From: Candidatus Zixiibacteriota bacterium
GTDB lineage: Bacteria; Zixibacteria; MSB-5A5; WJJR01
DNA: 9,117 nucleotides
Direction: 5' to 3'
NCBI GenBank assembly: GCA_020058315.1
Contig: JAGVEK010000213.1
Coordinates: 1 to 9,117 of the forward strand
Below are positions 1 to 7,800 of this stretch, in pieces. Numbering within the stretch: the first letter of the stretch is position 1; each line of letters starts with the position of its first letter. The position numbers and the translations under genes were made by a program. The notes under the pieces were generated by a model. That model made no database searches. It saw only the letters and a program-made list of their open reading frames with translations, and was not told where the DNA came from.

Positions 1-20
1 AATCAGTTCGGCAATAAACC

Positions 21-51
21 CAGAGGCGGGGAACTCAGTTCCCCGCCTCTG
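21..51. repeat. Perfect 14-bp inverted repeat with 3-nt loop (strong hairpin)
   Basis: CAGAGGCGGGGAAC (21-34) is followed by the loop TCA (35-37) and by its exact reverse complement GTTCCCCGCCTCTG (38-51). The stem is very GC-rich and should be stable as RNA or as extruded DNA. No T-run follows on the plus strand. On the minus strand the next bases are GGTTTATT, a poor U-tract. It could be an imperfect terminator for a transcript entering from either side, or a dispersed palindromic repeat of the REP type. The structure is certain; the role is not. Confidence 0.85.
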
Positions 52-302
52 ACGTTGTGTGTGCCGAGACACCTGCTCCGCAGGGCAGGCACGGTAACTC
101 CCAGCAGGCAAGCGACGGTGTGGCGCAGCCTTGATGCGGTGCAACTGCCCTCGGCTGCGTTACGCGGGTGAAGGTGGCCGCGCCACATCGTGTATCGCAT
201 CCGCAGGGCCTTGTGCCCGTTTTCACTGGAATCGGAGAACGGTGTGCCGGGAGAGAACGCCCACGAGGGGCTATGCTACATGAGGCTGGATTGGAGTGGA
301 CT

Positions 303-319
303 ACGGGCGCGACGCCCGT
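303..319. repeat. 7-bp dyad ACGGGCG/CGCCCGT with 3-nt loop
   Basis: ACGGGCG (303-309), loop CGA (310-312) and CGCCCGT (313-319) are a perfect inverted repeat. It lies 73 bp beyond the stop codon of the minus-strand DUF2279-like gene and so could form in the 3' end of its transcript. No U-tract follows in that direction, so a classical intrinsic terminator is not supported. It may instead belong to the repeat-like material of this gap. Confidence 0.55.
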
Positions 320-392
320 GTCACCCATTCGGAGAGAACGCCGGACCTTGGTGGCGCCGGCATCCTGCCCGACCGGGTGATCCACCAGAGCG

Positions 393-1529
393 TCATCGCC
401 ACGAGATCTTTGCTGCAAGATTGAAGAAGAAGAAATTCAGCGGACGCAGAAAGCGCTCCGTCCGTGGGCCGATCATCGCCCCGATTTCCTCCAGGGATGT
501 TCCAACTCCGAGATGCAATTGCTTGATCGGATCATGTGGCGTGGAGTGCTTGGTAGAGTACCCGGCACCGAAGAGCAGGGGCGCATACCGCGCGCGTATC
601 GGGCGATAAGTGATCCAGTAAACGAAATCATCGTACTGCTTCGTGTCGTAGGCCACGATTCGTCCGGTACCGTTGAAAAACTGGCGCCTTACTGAGACTT
701 TGATGTCCCAGCGGGGCTGGATAGACGCGGAGTGAGCGTACGCCGCCATGACCCCGAGAGTGTTGAAAACCAGATCCGAGATTCCAAAGCCCTGCTGTGG
801 GTTGTAGGCATCAATCGGGTATTCCACCAGGAAAGTCAGCAGCCAGGCTTCGGCGGCTCCCCACAGCCGTGCCCGCCTTGCTTCGGCGCCGCTCCAGCGG
901 TAACCGCTCTCTATGAACCGGCTCAGACGAAAGGCGATGAGCAGATGCGATGCCTCGTCCGTCATTGCCAGTCCATCGCCCTTGAAATCGGATTTGACAT
1001 GAAAACTCCCGCTCGACGAGCCCCATGAGGCCTGAGACTGCCGATATGCCCCTAATAGTCCGCCCGCGCTGAACCCGGTCCAGAGGAGAATTCGATTTGA
1101 GTGAACGCCCCCCTGCTGCGGCAGCCAGCGGGCCGGTCCCGGCGAAGCTGGACTCGCCAGAGCGCGCAATCCGTCAGGGGAGAAGTACGGCTCCTCGATG
1201 TCAGTTGCGATCGAAACTGGAGAGGGATCGTCGCGGCCGGTCCACGTGTCAGGTGTTATGTCGAACGAATGCGTTTCGGCGAAATACTCCATTGGGCTCG
1301 GGACTGATGTCGCAAACGAGCGCTCGGATGGGTACTGAAGACTGCCAATCGCACTTCCGGCAGCGATCAGCGTGACAAGTCCGGCCCTGGCGGTCGCAGC
1401 CATGCCAGCAATCAGATTCTCCGATCGAAGAAGACGCCTCATCACAAACTGTAAGTAAATGAATATCATCGCTTTTGGCAAGTCCCGCGTACGATACTTC
1501 GACAGCAGGCCGCCCGGCGCCTGAACCAT
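393..1529 (-). CDS. DUF2279-like (YfiM-type) exported or membrane-anchored protein
   Basis: This 378-residue frame runs leftward to a TGA at 393-395. The recognisable part is residues 188-263: DEASHLLIAF, a W-S-G-A-E segment, a hydrophobic helix (about 222-237), then EYPIDAYNPQQGFGISD and VFNTLG. An acidic residue plus His near the start, W-x-G, E-x-x-D and G-F-x-x-x-D-x-x-x-N-x-x-G is the pattern I associate with DUF2279, an uncharacterised envelope family that includes YfiM. The N-terminus has a basic stretch and a hydrophobic segment (about 40-63) like a signal peptide or anchor. The C-terminal 110 residues alternate polar and aromatic residues and end in W-R, suggesting beta structure at the outer membrane. 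The start is uncertain. No start has a good ribosome binding site, and Met30 (ATG at 1442-1440) would put the basic and hydrophobic segment right at the N-terminus, so the true gene may be 393-1442. It is transcribed away from the efflux operon. Function unknown. Confidence 0.6.
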   Translation of the reverse strand: MVQAPGGLLSKYRTRDLPKAMIFIYLQFVMRRLLRSENLIAGMAATARAGLVTLIAAGSAIGSLQYPSERSFATSVPSPMEYFAETHSFDITPDTWTGRDDPSPVSIATDIEEPYFSPDGLRALASPASPGPARWLPQQGGVHSNRILLWTGFSAGGLLGAYRQSQASWGSSSGSFHVKSDFKGDGLAMTDEASHLLIAFRLSRFIESGYRWSGAEARRARLWGAAEAWLLTFLVEYPIDAYNPQQGFGISDLVFNTLGVMAAYAHSASIQPRWDIKVSVRRQFFNGTGRIVAYDTKQYDDFVYWITYRPIRARYAPLLFGAGYSTKHSTPHDPIKQLHLGVGTSLEEIGAMIGPRTERFLRPLNFFFFNLAAKISWR

Positions 1530-1589
1530 CCTGCGCTGCTCTCAACGCCAAGCCCGTCCTTCTGTGAAAACGACCTGTCCACTTTGTGA

Positions 1590-1618
1590 CAATCTTTGAA
1601 AGATTGCTTGAAACAATC
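1590..1618. promoter_or_regulatory. Two overlapping palindromes: likely TetR operator
   Basis: CAATCTTTGAAAGATTG (1590-1606) is a perfect 17-bp palindrome with 8-bp arms around a central G. A second 17-bp palindrome, GATTGCTTGAAACAATC (1602-1618), overlaps it and has one mismatched pair; its centre lies 12 bp, about one helical turn, further on. Seen another way, TTGTGACAATC (1584-1594) and TTGAAACAATC (1608-1618) are direct repeats matching at 9 of 11 positions. TetR-family dimers bind palindromes of this size, sometimes as two dimers on overlapping sites. The second palindrome covers the likely -35 box of the tetR-efflux operon, so binding would block RNA polymerase. The symmetry is seen directly; the assignment to the adjacent TetR protein is inferred from position. 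Confidence 0.65.
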
Positions 1619-1638
1619 CGAACCCTTGGTCGTATATT
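1608..1638 (+). promoter_or_regulatory. Candidate sigma70-type promoter of the tetR-efflux operon
   Basis: TTGAAA (1608-1613) matches five of six -35 consensus positions and TATATT (1633-1638) five of six -10 positions. The spacer is 19 bp, longer than the usual 17, as seen in some regulated promoters. Transcription would start near 1645, giving a leader of about 27 nt before the tetR ATG. The -35 box lies inside the second palindrome. No better pair was found in this gap on the plus strand. Consensus rules are least certain outside well-studied phyla. Confidence 0.45.
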
Positions 1639-1646
1639 CGACTCCA

Positions 1647-1663
1647 TGGTCATAATCTGACCA
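1647..1663. promoter_or_regulatory. Third dyad at the predicted transcription start (TGGTCA-N5-TGACCA)
   Basis: TGGTCA (1647-1652), spacer TAATC and TGACCA (1658-1663) form a perfect 6-bp-arm dyad, 17 bp in all, just downstream of the likely -10 box and directly before the ribosome binding site of tetR. GGTCA/TGACC half-sites around the start of transcription are a usual operator layout for TetR-family repressors. It shares no sequence with the upstream palindrome pair, so it may bind a different protein, or be an RNA hairpin close to the start codon. Which dyad the TetR protein uses cannot be told from sequence. Confidence 0.5.
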
Positions 1664-1671
1664 GAGAGTTT

Positions 1672-2358
1672 ATGGCGACTCGCAGGCCGGCTTCGAAGCC
1701 CAAGAGAACGACCCCGACAGGGGATGCGCACTCTCCCCGCAAAGAGAGGGAGCGATTGGCGCGCCGTCAGGAGATCATCCGCGCCGCCCAAGCCGTATTC
1801 GCCGAAAAGGGATTCGACAATGCGACGCTGGAGGAGATTGCCGAACGCGCCGAGTTTGGCAAGGGAACAGTCTACAATTACTTCGACAACAAGGATACCC
1901 TGTTCACCGCGGCAATGATGGATCTTTTTGATGACGTCACCAGTATTGCCAGGCAGATTTCTGAGTTGGGTGTGCCAGCTCGAGAAGCGCTGGCAGAGTA
2001 CGTGCGCCGAATGGTGGCGTATTATCAGGCCAATTTCGACTTCTGCCGGATGCTGATGCGCGAGTGGGTGCGTCCGGAATTGAAAGGTTTCACCTGCTCG
2101 CTGGATGAAGTCCATGCCCGGATGCAGATGGTCGCCGAGCCACTGGCGGCGCTTTTGAAAGCAGCCATGCGCCGCCGCGAGATCCGGCGGGCCGATCCCA
2201 TGATGCTCGCGCAGATGTTCATTGGCATGGTGCACGATTATTACATTGTGAATATGGTGCCACCGAGGCCGGGGGGAGACGGTGAAATCCGGGTCGACAT
2301 GCTCATATCGGTCTTCTTTGATGGAATCGCCTCACCGATCGCCGAGGGCAGGATGTGA
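1672..2358 (+). CDS. TetR/AcrR-family transcriptional repressor, probably of the downstream efflux operon
   Basis: A 228-residue one-component regulator of typical TetR length. Residues 32-82 form the TetR_N DNA-binding domain: RRQEIIRAAQAVFAEKGF (helix 1), then TLEEIAERA (helix 2, about 52-60) and the recognition helix GKGTVYNYF (about 63-71), followed by the family-typical DNKDTLF. The rest is a mostly helical ligand-binding and dimerisation domain whose sequence does not reveal a ligand. The first 31 residues form an unusually long, basic, Pro/Ser/Thr-rich arm that probably is disordered and may touch DNA. The ATG at 1672 is preceded by GAGAG at 1664-1668 (close spacing, 3 nt); an upstream start would cut into the dyad at 1647-1663. 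It is the first gene of the operon, 25 bp ahead of the channel gene, so autoregulation together with pump repression is the natural reading. The effector probably is a pump substrate. Confidence 0.9.
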   Translation: MATRRPASKPKRTTPTGDAHSPRKERERLARRQEIIRAAQAVFAEKGFDNATLEEIAERAEFGKGTVYNYFDNKDTLFTAAMMDLFDDVTSIARQISELGVPAREALAEYVRRMVAYYQANFDFCRMLMREWVRPELKGFTCSLDEVHARMQMVAEPLAALLKAAMRRREIRRADPMMLAQMFIGMVHDYYIVNMVPPRPGGDGEIRVDMLISVFFDGIASPIAEGRM

Positions 2359-2383
2359 GACCACCAGCCGTGGAATGAACCAA

Positions 2384-3721
2384 ATGACTCTGCACAGACG
2401 ATTGAAATCAGCGGCATTCCTGGCCGCCTGTTTCCTGACTGCCGCTTCCGCCCTGGCCCAGCAGCCGCTGTCTCTTGCCGATGCAATTCGTGGTGGCCTT
2501 GAGACCAGCGAACGATATCACATTACGATGGCCGAGCAGGATCGTGCGGACGCCCGCATCACTCAAGCCCGGTCGGGAATCCTTCCCGATGTGCGGTTCG
2601 ACGGATCGTACACTCGGAGCTTCAAGATTCCTGTCTATCAGATCGGTGGACAGTCAATCCCATTCGGCTCTCCACATTCGGCCAGCTGGGGCGTCTCGGT
2701 CGATCAGTCGCTCTGGGAGGGGGGGCGCGTTTTTGCCGCGTGGGCTGCCGCGCGAAGCTACCACGCCATGACAGAACAGATGAGTGCACAAGCCCGTCTC
2801 GATCTGGAGACTGATGTGGCGCAGGCGTTTTTCGACGCGGTTCTGGCCCGCCGTCTGGTCGAAGTCGCCGAAAAGTCGCTGGCCCTGGCCGCAGAAAACG
2901 CCACAGTTGTCGGCAGGAAATTCGCCCAGGGGCTCGTGTCGGAATACGATCATCTCCGAGCGACTGTGCGGGTGGCCAATCTGAAGCCGCCTCTCATCCA
3001 GGCCCGGAACTCGCAGCAACTGGCCGATTCACGCCTGCGGATCATGGTCGGGAGCCCGGCCGGAGTCGAATTGGAACTGCTGGACTCGGAGCCGGACTCA
3101 TCTTCTTGGGAGGCTGCGTCTCTTGATCAACTCGTTGCCGAAGCTGGAAAGCGCCGGCCCGATGTCCAGGCCTCCGATTACGAAATGAGAATTTTGAAGA
3201 ACGGCGTGCAATCCGCAAAGGCGGATTACTGGCCGACGTTGAAACTCCGCGGCTCGTTCGTATGGCAGACTCAGGCGGACGAATTCAAATACCGTCCCTC
3301 TGATGTTTCCAAATCGTGGCAGGGGATGCTGATGATCTCCTATCCGCTGTTCGATGGATTTCGCCGCTCCGGCAATGTGGGTTTGGCGAAGGTCGATCTC
3401 TCCCAGGCCCAGTATCGCCGCCAGGCGCTGCTCAAAGGCGTCACGCTCGAAATCGAATTGGCACGCGGCAATTTCCTTGAGGCTACTCAGCGACTTGAAG
3501 CCCAGAAGGAAACGGTGGCGCAGGCCGAACGGGGAATGGCGATTGCGAATGTCCGTTACGAGTCGGGCGTCGGAACGCTCCTGGAAGTCCTCGATGCCCA
3601 ACTTGAGCTGACGACGGCTCAGATATATGCACAGACAGCGCGCCACGATCGTCTGGTGGCCCGCGTGCAGTGGCGCCGCGCCATGGGTGAACTGGTGCTC
3701 GCGTCGGTGGATACGAAGTGA
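2384..3721 (+). CDS. TolC-family outer-membrane efflux channel
   Basis: The outer-membrane component of a tripartite pump, expected to trimerise into a beta-barrel plus periplasmic alpha-helical tunnel. From the ATG at 2384 the protein has 445 residues, normal for the family. It has a basic start (HRRLK), a hydrophobic core and an Ala-Leu-Ala cleavage site before QQPLSLADAI (cleavage after about residue 25). Two OEP repeats follow, about 28-215 and 245-440. The first opens with the usual P-L-S-L-x-D-A-I; the second has RRPDVQASDYEMRILKNGVQ followed by DYWPTLKLRGSF. Long coiled-coil stretches rich in Ala, Gln and Glu follow each. The frame is open back to 2282 inside tetR, but those residues do not look like a signal peptide. 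ATG 2384 has TGGA nine bases upstream; ATG 2375, three codons earlier, is the alternative. An L-A-A-C at residues 13-16 could be read as a lipobox, but the hydrophobic run continues past it, so signal peptidase I cleavage is preferred. Confidence 0.92.
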   Translation: MTLHRRLKSAAFLAACFLTAASALAQQPLSLADAIRGGLETSERYHITMAEQDRADARITQARSGILPDVRFDGSYTRSFKIPVYQIGGQSIPFGSPHSASWGVSVDQSLWEGGRVFAAWAAARSYHAMTEQMSAQARLDLETDVAQAFFDAVLARRLVEVAEKSLALAAENATVVGRKFAQGLVSEYDHLRATVRVANLKPPLIQARNSQQLADSRLRIMVGSPAGVELELLDSEPDSSSWEAASLDQLVAEAGKRRPDVQASDYEMRILKNGVQSAKADYWPTLKLRGSFVWQTQADEFKYRPSDVSKSWQGMLMISYPLFDGFRRSGNVGLAKVDLSQAQYRRQALLKGVTLEIELARGNFLEATQRLEAQKETVAQAERGMAIANVRYESGVGTLLEVLDAQLELTTAQIYAQTARHDRLVARVQWRRAMGELVLASVDTK

Positions 3722-3757
3722 GAATTTCGGCATTGCCCTCATAAGAAGGGATCCCAA

Positions 3758-4801
3758 ATGAGAATAAAAGCCAAAATACCTTCCCTGCGCTGGATGTCAG
3801 TGGCGCTGGCCGGCCTTCTCTCCCTCGCTGGGGGATGCAGCGGACAGAAGGAGCAGACCAGCGGCGAGGATCATGTACCCGTTATCGTTGCCACTGTGGC
3901 ACGCGCCGACCTGCAGCGTGTGCGCGCCTACACTGGCACGGTGGAGGGGATTCGCCAGGCCAAGGTCTATGCCCGCATTCCGGAAACGATTGTCAAGATC
4001 CATGCAGTCGAGGGGAGCACCATTCGCGCGGGCGCCCCGTTGATCGCATTTGACGAGAGCGGCCCGGCGTCGGCCGTACGCCAGGCCCGGGCAGTGTATG
4101 AGGACGCGCGCAAGACGGCGGACAAATTCGATCTTCTGTACCAGCAGGGAGCCGTGAGCGAAATAGAGCGCGACGGTCACAAGACGGCTCTTGAGGTGGC
4201 GAGAGCTAATTATGAGGCTGCAGGCGACGCCGCAGTGCTGACCGCCCCGATCAGTGGAACCGTAACCGAGATCTACGCGCGTGTGGGACGACAGGCGGGA
4301 ATGGGCGAGCCTCTCGCCTTGATTGCGTCTGTTGACACGGTTCGTCTCCTGCTTGACGTGTCGGTCTACGAATCGAAGGAGCTTGCCAAGGACCAGCGCG
4401 TCTTCATTCGTTCGGAGCAGGATACATCAGTCACTGCCGGAGGATGGGTCGACGAGATTTCATCGTCGGCGGACCCAGGTTCCCGCACAGTCTCGGCAGA
4501 GATTCTCGCTCCCAATCCGCAGCAGCGCTTCCTGCCCGGCATGTTCGTTCAGGCCACGATCGAACTGGAGCAGCGCTCGCAGGTCGTCAGCGTCGGGCGT
4601 GATGCCCTGGTATATCGTGAGTCCGGCATTGGAACCTATGTGATTCGCGATTCCGTGGCCCACTTTGTGCCGGTCACCACCGGTGTTGAGTCGGGCAAGC
4701 TGGTGGAGATCCTCTCCGGACTACAGGCCGGAGACCAGGTCGTCACACTCGGCCAGAACAACCTTCAGGACGGGTCGAAGGTCAACCCCGTCGCGGAGTA
4801 G
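3758..4801 (+). CDS. RND efflux membrane fusion protein (periplasmic adaptor lipoprotein)
   Basis: A 347-residue HlyD/AcrA-type adaptor that bridges the RND pump and the outer-membrane channel. The signal sequence ends in LSLAGGC, so Cys27 is the likely lipidation site, anchoring the protein in the inner membrane. Domains in order: first half of the biotinyl-lipoyl domain (about 70-99, with ARIPETIVKI and EGSTIRAGAPLIAFD); a short coiled-coil hairpin (about 102-157) of the AcrA type; second lipoyl half (158-191, LTAPISGTVTEI); beta-barrel (about 193-270, ending in FLPGMFVQATI); membrane-proximal domain (275-345, GLQAGDQVVTLGQNNLQDGS). The ribosome binding site AAGAAGGG (3743-3750) lies seven bases before the ATG, the best in the operon, and fixes the start. 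It sits 36 bp after the channel gene and 30 bp before the pump gene, so the three are surely co-transcribed. Confidence 0.95.
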   Translation: MRIKAKIPSLRWMSVALAGLLSLAGGCSGQKEQTSGEDHVPVIVATVARADLQRVRAYTGTVEGIRQAKVYARIPETIVKIHAVEGSTIRAGAPLIAFDESGPASAVRQARAVYEDARKTADKFDLLYQQGAVSEIERDGHKTALEVARANYEAAGDAAVLTAPISGTVTEIYARVGRQAGMGEPLALIASVDTVRLLLDVSVYESKELAKDQRVFIRSEQDTSVTAGGWVDEISSSADPGSRTVSAEILAPNPQQRFLPGMFVQATIELEQRSQVVSVGRDALVYRESGIGTYVIRDSVAHFVPVTTGVESGKLVEILSGLQAGDQVVTLGQNNLQDGSKVNPVAE

Positions 4802-4831
4802 CAGGGGTTTCTTCAGCCAGAGGACTCAGAC

Positions 4832-7800
4832 ATGATACTTGCCGATACCGCCATCAAACGTCCCGTCTTCACCACCATGATCGTCCTGGCCCTCATGGTG
4901 CTCGGCATATTCTCGTACAGCCGGATGTCGGTCGATCTTTTTCCGGACGTCAACTTCCCGTTCATCGTTGTTCTCACGGTGTACCCCGGCGCCGGACCAG
5001 AAGCGGTGGAATCGGAGATCACCAAGAGAATCGAAGATCAGATCAACACAATTTCGGGACTTAAGCACCTGACCTCAACATCCACGGAAGGCATGTCACA
5101 GGTCGTTGCCCAGTTCGAACTCGGGGAGAAGCCCGCCGACAAGGCGCTCGAAGTGCGCGAAAAGATATCGACCATCCTGGCAGAGCTTCCAGAGGATGCC
5201 AAGGAGCCGATCATCCAGCGCTACGATCCCGCCACCTCACCAATCATGTCGCTGGTGGTATCCGGCCGGCGCCCGGTCAAGGAGATTACCACCCTGACCA
5301 AGGACGTCATCAAGAAGCGTCTCGAATCGATCACCGGCGTGGGTGCGGTTCAGTTGGTGGGCGGCGCCGAGCGCGAGATTGAGATCGCGCTCGACGCTAA
5401 TCGCCTCGACGCGTTCGCGGTTTCCGTGCAGGAAGTTCAAGCCGCGATTCAGATGGCGAATATCGAGTTCCCGACGGGGCGGATCGACCGCTCAACTTCC
5501 GAGCTCACGCTGCGCACTCTGGGGAAGTTCACTCACTGGCGCGATTTCGGTGATTTGGTCGTGGCTCATCGGAAAGACTCCCCGGTGCGGCTGTCCGATT
5601 TGGCCACGATTTCCGATGGTGTCAGAGAGCAGCGCAACCTGTCCCGTTACAACGGTGAAGAAGCCGTCGCCCTGGATATCATCCGCCAATCGGGTGCCAA
5701 CACCGTCCGTGTTGCCGATGATATCAGAAGCCGCATTGCCACACTGAAATCGGAGCTGCCGGCTGACATCGGTATCACAGTGGTCTCAGACAACTCGACT
5801 TTTATCCGTGATGCCGTTGACGACGTGATGGTGAACATCTATTACGGCGGTGCGCTCGCGGTGCTGGTCATCTTCCTTTTTCTCTACAACTGGCGAACGA
5901 CGATCATCTCCGCCCTGGCGATCCCGACTTCAATCATCGCCACCTTCACGTTTATGTATCTGCTGGGCTTCACGATCAACTTCATGAGCCTGCTGGGAAT
6001 GTCGATTGCCGTGGGGCTGCTCATCGATGATGCGATCGTCGTCGTGGAAAACATCTATCGCAATTACCACGGAGGCGTTGATGCGCGCACGGCTGCCGCT
6101 CGCGGAACCGCAGAAATCGGTCTGGCTGTCATGGCGACGACTTTCACGATCGTCGCCGTCTTTCTGCCGGTGGCGTTCATGGGCGGCATTGTCGGGAGGT
6201 TCTTCTTTGAGTTTGGGCTGACGGTGACCGTCGCCGTTCTCGTTTCACTTTTCGTGGCATTCACCATGACGCCGATGCTCTTCTCGCGTCTCATTACTCG
6301 CCCAGAGGAAGAGGAGCACCACAGCACCCGAAGGTTTGGCGCGCGCTGGTTGAACAGCTTCGAGCGTGCATTCAACCGTCGCTTCGATTGGGTGAAAGAG
6401 CGCTACCGGATCCTTCTTGCATGGTCGCTTCGGCACCGGGTCGTAACAATCGTCATCGCCCTGGTCGGATTCTTGGCGAGTTTCGGTCTGATCCCCTTCG
6501 TGGGCACCGAGTTCATTCCACTCAGAGACGAAGCCCAGTTCTTCGTCGATTTCGAGGTGGCCCCCGGCACCTCCCTGCGGGAAACTGAACGCATTGTCGC
6601 GGGAGTTGAGCAGCTCATCCGTCAATTGCCCGAGGTGACCGGGATTTACACATCCATTGGTTCCAACCAGCGTCCGGTAAATGAAGGCACCATGACAGTC
6701 AAGCTGACTCCCAAGACCGAGCGGGAGCGCCACGTCTTCGCTCTGGTCAGTGACGTTCGCGAGCGGCTGAAGAGCGTTCCCGGTCTGTATCTGAGCATCG
6801 CCACGGAACCATCAGAGGGCGGCCACAATAAACCGATCAACCTCTCAGTCCAGGGCGACGACCTGCGAGTTCTCCGCCGTCTGGCTGCTGCGGTGGAGGA
6901 ATCGACCCGGGCCGTTGCCGGTGCACGCGAGGTGCGTAACTCTCTCGTCGGCGCCCGGCCGGAAGCGCAGATTATTATCGACCGGGATCGTGCCAGTGAA
7001 ATGGGCCTGTCGATGGCGCAGATCGCCTCCACTTTGCGCGTTCTGGTCGATGGCGATGACGCGACTACTTATAAAGAAGGTGACGAGGAGTACAAGGTCC
7101 GCCTGCGTTTAGCCACTGCCGATCGATCCACCACCTGGGCAATCGAGAATCTCAATATCCGCAGCAGCCGCGACATCCCGGGGCGTGAGCATTTCTTTGT
7201 GCCACTCAAGCAGGTGGCGCGTCTGGATCAGCGCGGTGGGCCGACCGAAATCCGCCGGTATGACAAACGCCGGGAGGTCATGATCTCCGGGAATATCGCC
7301 GCCGGAGCGTTCGCCGGCGACGTGCGCGCCGCCGCCTTCGACAAAGTGAAGAATATCTCCACGCCTCCCGGATACACAATCACCGCGACCGGTGAGGCGG
7401 AAATCCAGCAGGAATCATTCAGCTATATCCTCGTAGCTCTATTCCTGGGCATCATCTTCATCTATTTCGTGCTCGCCTCGCAATACGAGAGCTTCAGCGA
7501 TCCGTTCGCGATCATGCTCTCCCTGCCGATGGCACTTGTTGGCGCCCTGTTTGGCCTCTTCTTCTTCGGCAGTGCGCTGTCAATCATGTCGTTCATTGGT
7601 ATTGTCTTGCTGATGGGCCTGGTCACCAAGAACGCGATCTTGCTGGTGGACTTCGTCAAACAAGCGCGAGCAAGAGGGGAGAGCCGCACTGATGCCATTC
7701 TGGCCGCCGGTCCGATCCGCCTGCGCCCGATCCTGATGACCACTCTGGCGATGATCTTCGGCATGTTGCCTTTGGCGCTGGCACTCGGTCCCGGCGCCGA

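Larger units (their letters stand above)
1..392. other. Intergenic region without a convincing gene; hairpins and short repeats
   Basis: No open frame here looks like a protein. The possible frames are short, rich in Arg, Pro, Gly and Cys, overlap each other on both strands and resemble no family I know. The stretch does hold structure: a 14-bp perfect hairpin (21-51), a small CCTGC/GCAGG dyad (72-84), a 7-bp dyad (303-319), a TGGTGG/CCACCA pair (349-354 with 382-387) just after the stop of the minus-strand gene, and the 12-mer GGAGAGAACGCC at 250-261 and again at 331-342. The word GGCACGGT (88-95) recurs at 7981-7988 in the other large gap. I read it as noncoding DNA built from dispersed repeat-like elements. 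Whether any of it is transcribed cannot be seen. Confidence 0.6.

Noticed and set aside
21..51. Hairpin as a classical Rho-independent terminator
   Set aside because: There is no run of T after the stem on either strand, so only the inverted repeat itself is reported.
190..609. Plus-strand frame across the left gap and the end of the DUF2279-like gene
   Set aside because: It is Arg/Pro/Cys-rich, has no ribosome binding site or motif, and overlaps the better-supported minus-strand gene. The competing minus-strand frame at 35-418 is equally unsupported.
1443..1586. Promoter for the minus-strand DUF2279-like gene
   Set aside because: TTGCCA (1481-1476) and TTGTCA (1592-1587) resemble -35 boxes on the minus strand, but the sequence about 17 bp further is a poor -10 match in both cases.
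1249..2235. 328-codon minus-strand open frame opposite tetR
   Set aside because: It lies antisense to the clear TetR gene and overlaps the start of the DUF2279-like gene and the whole regulatory gap. Its sequence is rich in His, Arg and Cys and has no family motif.
2282..2383. Longer N-terminus of the channel protein starting inside tetR
   Set aside because: The extra residues overlap the last 77 bases of tetR and would bury the signal peptide. The starts at 2375 or 2384 place the signal peptide at the N-terminus.
3098..3757. 219-codon minus-strand open frame opposite the channel gene
   Set aside because: It is a shadow of the OMF reading frame, with composition typical of antisense frames in GC-rich DNA and no recognisable domain.
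6245..6733. 162-codon minus-strand open frame inside the RND gene
   Set aside because: It is fully antisense to well-conserved RND coding sequence (TM6-7 and the second periplasmic loop) and lacks any motif.
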